From Erigeron canadensis (lineage: Eukaryota; Streptophyta; Magnoliopsida; Asterales; Asteraceae), in NCBI RefSeq assembly GCF_010389155.1, contig NC_057761.1, positions 42,146,213 to 42,210,212 on the forward strand: a stretch of 64,000 nt of DNA, read 5' to 3'. This document shows positions 59,011 to 64,000 of this stretch, one piece after another. The position numbers and the translations under genes were made by a program. Every line of letters starts with the position of its first letter. The stretch's first letter is position 1. The notes beneath the pieces were generated by a model. That model was not told the origin of the DNA. It searched no databases and worked only from the letters and a program-made list of their open reading frames with translations.

Positions 59011-60290
59011 CGATGATGACATATATCCCGATATGAAATATGAAACCACTCGATGCTAAAAACACATGAAAACTCAAATTTGAACTAGCAAGGTACATAC
59101 ATAAAAACCTTAAAACAGGTGTAATTTATTTATTATCTAATCTAATTTCATTTTTTAATTTTACCAAATGTGAATTTATAGGAAAATTGTTTAATAGGAT
59201 ATATCATTTTCAAATAAAAAACTAGATAATATATATATATATACCTATATATTCGAGAAGGCATTGAATTATAAAGTAGTAAGTTTACCACGTGAATAAT
59301 ATTATTTTCAGATTGGGAAGTGATATTTATATAACAAAATTTAGTTATCTACAACAAACATACAAAATTTATTGCGTTACACAATTATATTATGCAAGAT
59401 TTATTGTAGATGATTAAAATGTGTTGTAGCGATATTACTTCCCTTTCAGATTATTACACTAATATTCGTATTCATACTTTATATGAGTCAATATATATTG
59501 CTTTGTTTGGACTAATGCATGTCCCTACCTCAAAGTAAAAAATAAAAAAAAAAACGAATCCGGTGGTATAACTTTATTGGTAAAGTTGGTTATCCTAACC
59601 CTTGATTTAAAATCTAAAGTCAAGATTCAAGATATTTGAATCTTGACCTTTGATTTCAATCTAAAAGTCAATATGCTTTCAATTAGAATAGTAAAGTTGA
59701 AAACAACTTTAAAGGATCCCATTGTAAAAAGGGGGTGGGGGATGGTGGTGCTTTGGAATATGATAAACAAGAAAATGACATTCCTTGGCAATCTAATTTA
59801 CTTTCTAGCAACGAGATATGACCATAGTTAGCAATTTCTAACAATAAGATATTACTTACACTCTTACATAGCAATGGGCACATTTGTTGTAACTGTACCT
59901 TTAACCGTACATTTTACCAATATGTTTTAAGATATTACATTAATATTTACCAATAATAAACTAAAACAGAATTGTAGCTTCTATTTAACGACAAATGTTA
60001 TTGTCTTGAAGCAACAAGTGTATTATTAATTAATAATTAATTTAATAATATTTAATCATATTTGTTTACAAAAAGAATTCATATTTGATACGGAGTATTA
60101 TGTTTCCTTCATGCTTCTGATTATAAGATTAAATTCCTTATATATAATCTTGGAAAAATAATATATTTCAATACTATTAATATCCGTTAATTAACCTATA
60201 TATTTTATCAAAAATATTTGACGTTTTTTTTATATAGCTAGATTCTATCATATTATTTGTTAGATTTTTGAATTTGGTTGTATGGGTTTC

Positions 60291-60322
<32 letters not shown>

Positions 60323-60402
60323 ACTTTTATTGAATTTTCATAAAAGTTACAAGAAATTAGTGGGGAGCCTCGATACTATCTGAGCTCCCACACCTTTATT
60401 GA

Positions 60403-60450
<48 letters not shown>

Positions 60451-62594
60451 AAACAACTTTTATTGAAACTTTAAAAAAATTTACAAGAAATTAGTGGGGA
60501 GACGCGATACTATCTGGGCCCCCAGATAGTATTATTATTGTTATAGGATATCTATTACCCAATAAACTTATTGTATTATGGCATTGAAGTCGTGGACCGC
60601 CAATAAAAAACGAAACTCTTTTCTTTCATCGGCATGAGAATCGAAAAAAAAACCCGAATAATAGTAGGCCATTTATTCTCCAGCAGTCGTCGACTCAACA
60701 TGCAAAATTTCTCGATGATTAAAAATTATTATAATTTATGTTAAAATATTATTTTATTTTTTCACGTAAAAATAATCATACGATATATTTAACAAATCCG
60801 TACATCGTATGGGTATTATTACTACTTAAAAGTAAAATAAAACCTGTCTTTCGTCTTCTCACGTGGGAACACCAAATCCATCACCGTATTACAATGACAT
60901 CTTTTCCGGTGCTTTTGGTAGTTGAGATTAATTGTTTCCTTTAGGCAAGATTATAAATTTTATGTAAAAATTAAGAAAATTGTAAAAGGATAGTTTTTTT
61001 AAGAGCGAAAGTGTGAATAGATGAGTATATGAATATGTGTATTTATAGTAATAAATGAATGTGTGTATTTATAGTAATAAAAAAGGTTTAGAAAAAGGTA
61101 ATGATATTATAACCGTCAAAAAAATTTTTTTCTAAAAATGTCAAAGAGTCACAAACGGCTTTTTCTTTATTCAATTTGTCATTTAACCAAAAACATTCAA
61201 CTAATGAGCCGACGACAAAAAAATCTCATTGGTGTTACAACCAGCTAAACTGTTGAGAGTCATCTAAGTTGTTTCTCATATTAGAAAGTTACACCTTGGT
61301 CTAGTTAAACTGAATCAACCACGTATGCTTCATATATATGTCGTTAAACACCGTACTTTAGCACTTGCATGTCGTTGTCGCATTTGCATATCCAGATTTG
61401 ACCATGGTCGTTATTCACATATGAGAGTTAGGAGTGGGCAAGCCAAATAAATGCACATGTCTATTTAGATGGATCATGGATGTAACCTAGTATCTAACCA
61501 CATTAAGTTGACAAAAAAGTTTTCATAAATCGCAAATTCGCAATTAATCTATACTCCTTCATTATATATGTAATTTACTAACTTAATATATATTTCAACA
61601 GTTTTCAAACCAACACAACAGTTATTTCTTAATTAATCAGAATCATACTTTTTCATTCATCTTATAACTTTTATTTTTACTTTTTCAGCCATTGTCTTTC
61701 AAACACTTATTACTTTAATAATAACCATTTTTACAAGAGTATTAGTCATTCAGTTATTATGATTCGACCATGAAGTGTTTAGTCTCATCACATTGCGTTA
61801 ATACACGTTAATAGGATAAAGGACCAGAAGTGGCAAACTGAGCATTATCCCAGGGACACTTTGGTAAACTACTTTTTTAAAGTTTAAGAGAGAAAAATAA
61901 CTAATAAATATCAAAAAAGAAACAAAACACTAACAAATATGAGAGGAAAAAAGAAAGAAAATGAGAGGAGTAAAAGAAGTGATAAAGAAAGCAGCTTAGT
62001 ATTAAATATCGAGTGAATCCAAAAGCAGAAAAAATATACAACTGGCCTTTGCCTTTGCCACTGACCTGTAACAACACATGATTTGCCCATGAAAAAAGGG
62101 GATCATTATCCTTCATCCCCTTCATACAATACAATACCAACAAAGTACAATATATGAAGGACAATATAGTCATTTCATAATTTTGAAAAAGGAAAAAACA
62201 AAGTCCCTTATTACTGTCTTTTTGTACATACACAGTCTCTCTCTTATATGCAAAAATCAAGAAAAGACCAAACATATCTCTCACTACATGTTTTGAGTGA
62301 AAATCACATATTTTTGTAACACAATTTCATTTTTCAAGAAATACCAACATCCCAAAACACAAATAATGTTCCCATTATCAACAATTTGTTGGTAATACAT
62401 ATATACATATACATATAGATATTTTTGTCACTAAATCTTTGGTTCTTTGATGAACCATTGATGAAATGAAATGAAGAAAAAGATTTGGACCCAAGTGAGA
62501 AAACAGTAAAAAAAAACCATAAAGTTAAAATCTTTTTGCAATTCCATACATACCCAGAAAGATTTTTTGTTCTGTTTTCAACATCATTGTAAAG
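59011..62594. other. Intergenic sequence, mostly AT-rich
   Basis: Contains a relative of the dispersed AACTTTAAAGGATC motif at 59704, a TA run near 59228, the TTA-repeat block at 60291-60533 and the 5' flank of the DHHC gene. No gene recognised. Confidence 0.5.
60291..60533 (-). repeat. Two copies of a short repeat with (TTA)n tails and a palindrome
   Basis: The unit AACTTTTATTGAAxTTT...TTACAAGAAATTAGTGGGGAG...CGATACTATCTG occurs twice (about 60321-60385 and 60450-60516), each preceded by (TTA)n (60291-60320 and 60403-60449). On the minus strand these look like truncated 3' ends with (TAA)n tails, as some non-LTR retrotransposons have. 60507-60532 is a 12-bp perfect inverted repeat, ATACTATCTGGG/CCCAGATAGTAT. 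Confidence 0.55.
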
Positions 62595-64000
62595 ATGAGA
62601 AAGCATGGGTGGCAACTTCCTTACCATCCTCTTCAGGTATGTGTTAAAAATTTAATCTTTTTTTTTTGTACTGTTTATAAATTTATTTTGTGGTTATATT
62701 GATTTATGGAAAAAATCTTGGCAGGTGGTAGCTGTTTCTGTGTTTTTGGCATTGGGGTTTGGATTTTATGTGTTTTTTGCACCTTTTGTGGGTAAAAAGA
62801 TGTATCAGTATATTGTAATGGGGATCTACACTCCACTTGTAAGTTCTAAATTATTTATATATTTATAATTATTTTTAAATTTTATGGTGCTAAATATAAG
62901 AGATCTGTGTTTTCATATTAAACTTAATTTAAACCAGTAAATGGATGAGTTTTTTACCCATTTATATGTGACAGTATCCCAAACTTTTTTATTTATTTTT
63001 ATTTTATGTTATTATGAATGAGTTCTTTTTGTTTTGTGTTAGCATTCATGAATTATGTTCGAATTTTGGTGCCAAATTAATATCTATGTAAGTTTTATCG
63101 TAAAATGTAGAATTCAGCTGATTTGATGAATTGATGTTACTGTTACTAGATTATATCTGCATTCGGGTTGTATATATGGTGTGCGGGTGCAGATCCAGCA
63201 GATCCGGGTGTTTTTAAGTCGAAAAAGTATGTAAAAACTTCATTTAACAAAATGGATGGTCGAGTTAAAGAATCTAAACTTAATGGGGAATCTACATCAT
63301 CAATACAAGATGCTAATGCTGCAAGTGTTGGAGGGAAACATTCGGCTAAGAATACAAAGAATCGTGATTCGAGAACCGAAGATAATGTGTCTGTAAGTGT
63401 AAAAGAGACGTCAAGACCATCTTGCTTTATGGCGGTATTGGCTTTGATTCCTTGTGCTCTGATGTGCCATTGCTCCAGTTCCAATGAAGAGTCTTCAGAA
63501 ATTCAAACGAGTGAAGATGGCATGTTCTACTGTAGTTTGTGTGAAGTTGAGGTAATTTTTTTTTTTTGCAACTAAAAGGAACTAATGAACGCAATGCCTC
63601 AAAAGTTTGGTATTGTGTTTTCAAAGTGATTATCTGGTTAATGCGTTTTTCAAATTATCTGATTTCAGTTCTTGTATATCACATAATTACTTTTGAAACG
63701 CAATGCCAAACACCCTCTATAGAAAATACGAACTTCTTGACTTTCATGGCCAATAAACCAGTTTTCACCTTCAAAGTTAATTTGAATTCTTCAATTTCTA
63801 ATAAATACAACGGACAAAGCAATGTTAAACTTTTATACATGAATAACAAGATTAGGCTTGTCAGAAAGAAATTAATTTTTCCGCCATGGAGGTAGGGCTA
63901 CATGTGAAAGAATCGAGTAATTGTACGAAATTAGCATCTTAACACATACTAATTAATGGTTATCTGCAGGTTTTCAAGTACAGCAAGCATTGTAGAGTTT
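62595..64000 (+). CDS. DHHC-type protein S-acyltransferase, 5' part (runs off the window)
   Basis: Exons are 62595-62636 (MRKHGWQLPYHPLQ), 62725-62838, 63150-63551 and from 63970 to beyond the end, all in phase with GT/AG borders. The product starts with the conserved (R)KHGWQLP word of a plant PAT subgroup (Arabidopsis PAT20-22-like). TM1 (VVAVSVFLALGFGFYVFF) and TM2 (across the exon 2/3 junction, to LYIWC) come next, then the DPADPG motif. A long hydrophilic, Ser/Lys-rich loop follows, then MFYCSLCEVEV and VFKYSKHCRV, the first part of the cysteine-rich domain. The DHHC catalytic box itself lies beyond position 64000. These enzymes transfer palmitate to cysteines of membrane-associated proteins. 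Confidence 0.9.

Overview
This is an AT-rich, intron-containing plant nuclear sequence. TIR-NBS-LRR genes, a plant WRKY gene and plant LTR retrotransposons point to a eudicot. Asteraceae is my guess from the feel of the repeats and the kinase, not something the sequence proves.

The window is a disease-resistance (TNL) cluster embedded in nested transposable elements, followed by two ordinary genes. Region by region: 1-2090 holds no gene I can name. 2091-8455 is a decayed minus-strand Ty3/gypsy element (gag, protease, RT/RNase H, integrase, chromodomain-like tail). It is split by a compact 1.58-kb LTR element at 3029-4604 with a GTATT target-site duplication (TSD). 9905-13810 is TNL-1, a pseudogene whose NB-ARC exon is missing and whose place is taken by a PIF/Harbinger transposase fragment; a 663-bp solo LTR sits in one of its introns. 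14033-18996 is TNL-2, an apparently intact five-exon TNL of 1139 aa with altered kinase-2 and MHD motifs. 21594-22504 is a receptor-like kinase domain broken by a frameshift in its glycine-rich loop. 24339-27184 is the 5' part of a minus-strand LTR element with an Athila/Ogre-type primer-binding site. Its LTR-derived sequence is cut at a TA repeat by a 1.49-kb Helitron (27185-28670) that carries a broken RPA-like gene. 29183-35732 is TNL-3, a paralogue of TNL-1 with intact TIR and NB-ARC exons but a broken LRR and post-LRR domain.

35733-43600 is intergenic and full of small elements: MITEs, two further Helitron candidates, a SINE, a TSD-bounded LINE tail and a hAT-type MITE. 43666-48156 is a complete four-exon group I WRKY gene (519 aa, WRKY3/WRKY4-like). 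49911-50229 is a Tourist-like MITE. 51408-56320 is a 5'-truncated Ty1/copia element with its 3' LTR, and 58677-59010 is a solo LTR of the same family with TSD CGATG. 56967-58026 is a large foldback element. From 62595 the first exons of a DHHC protein S-acyltransferase run off the window.

Functionally, the TNL cluster is the main theme. All three copies lie head to tail on the minus strand. Only TNL-2 appears able to encode a full receptor; TNL-3 could at most encode a TIR-NBS protein. The WRKY gene lies 8 kb beyond the cluster and belongs to a class that often acts in defence, but nothing here shows a regulatory link. I found no tRNA or rRNA gene and no CRISPR array.
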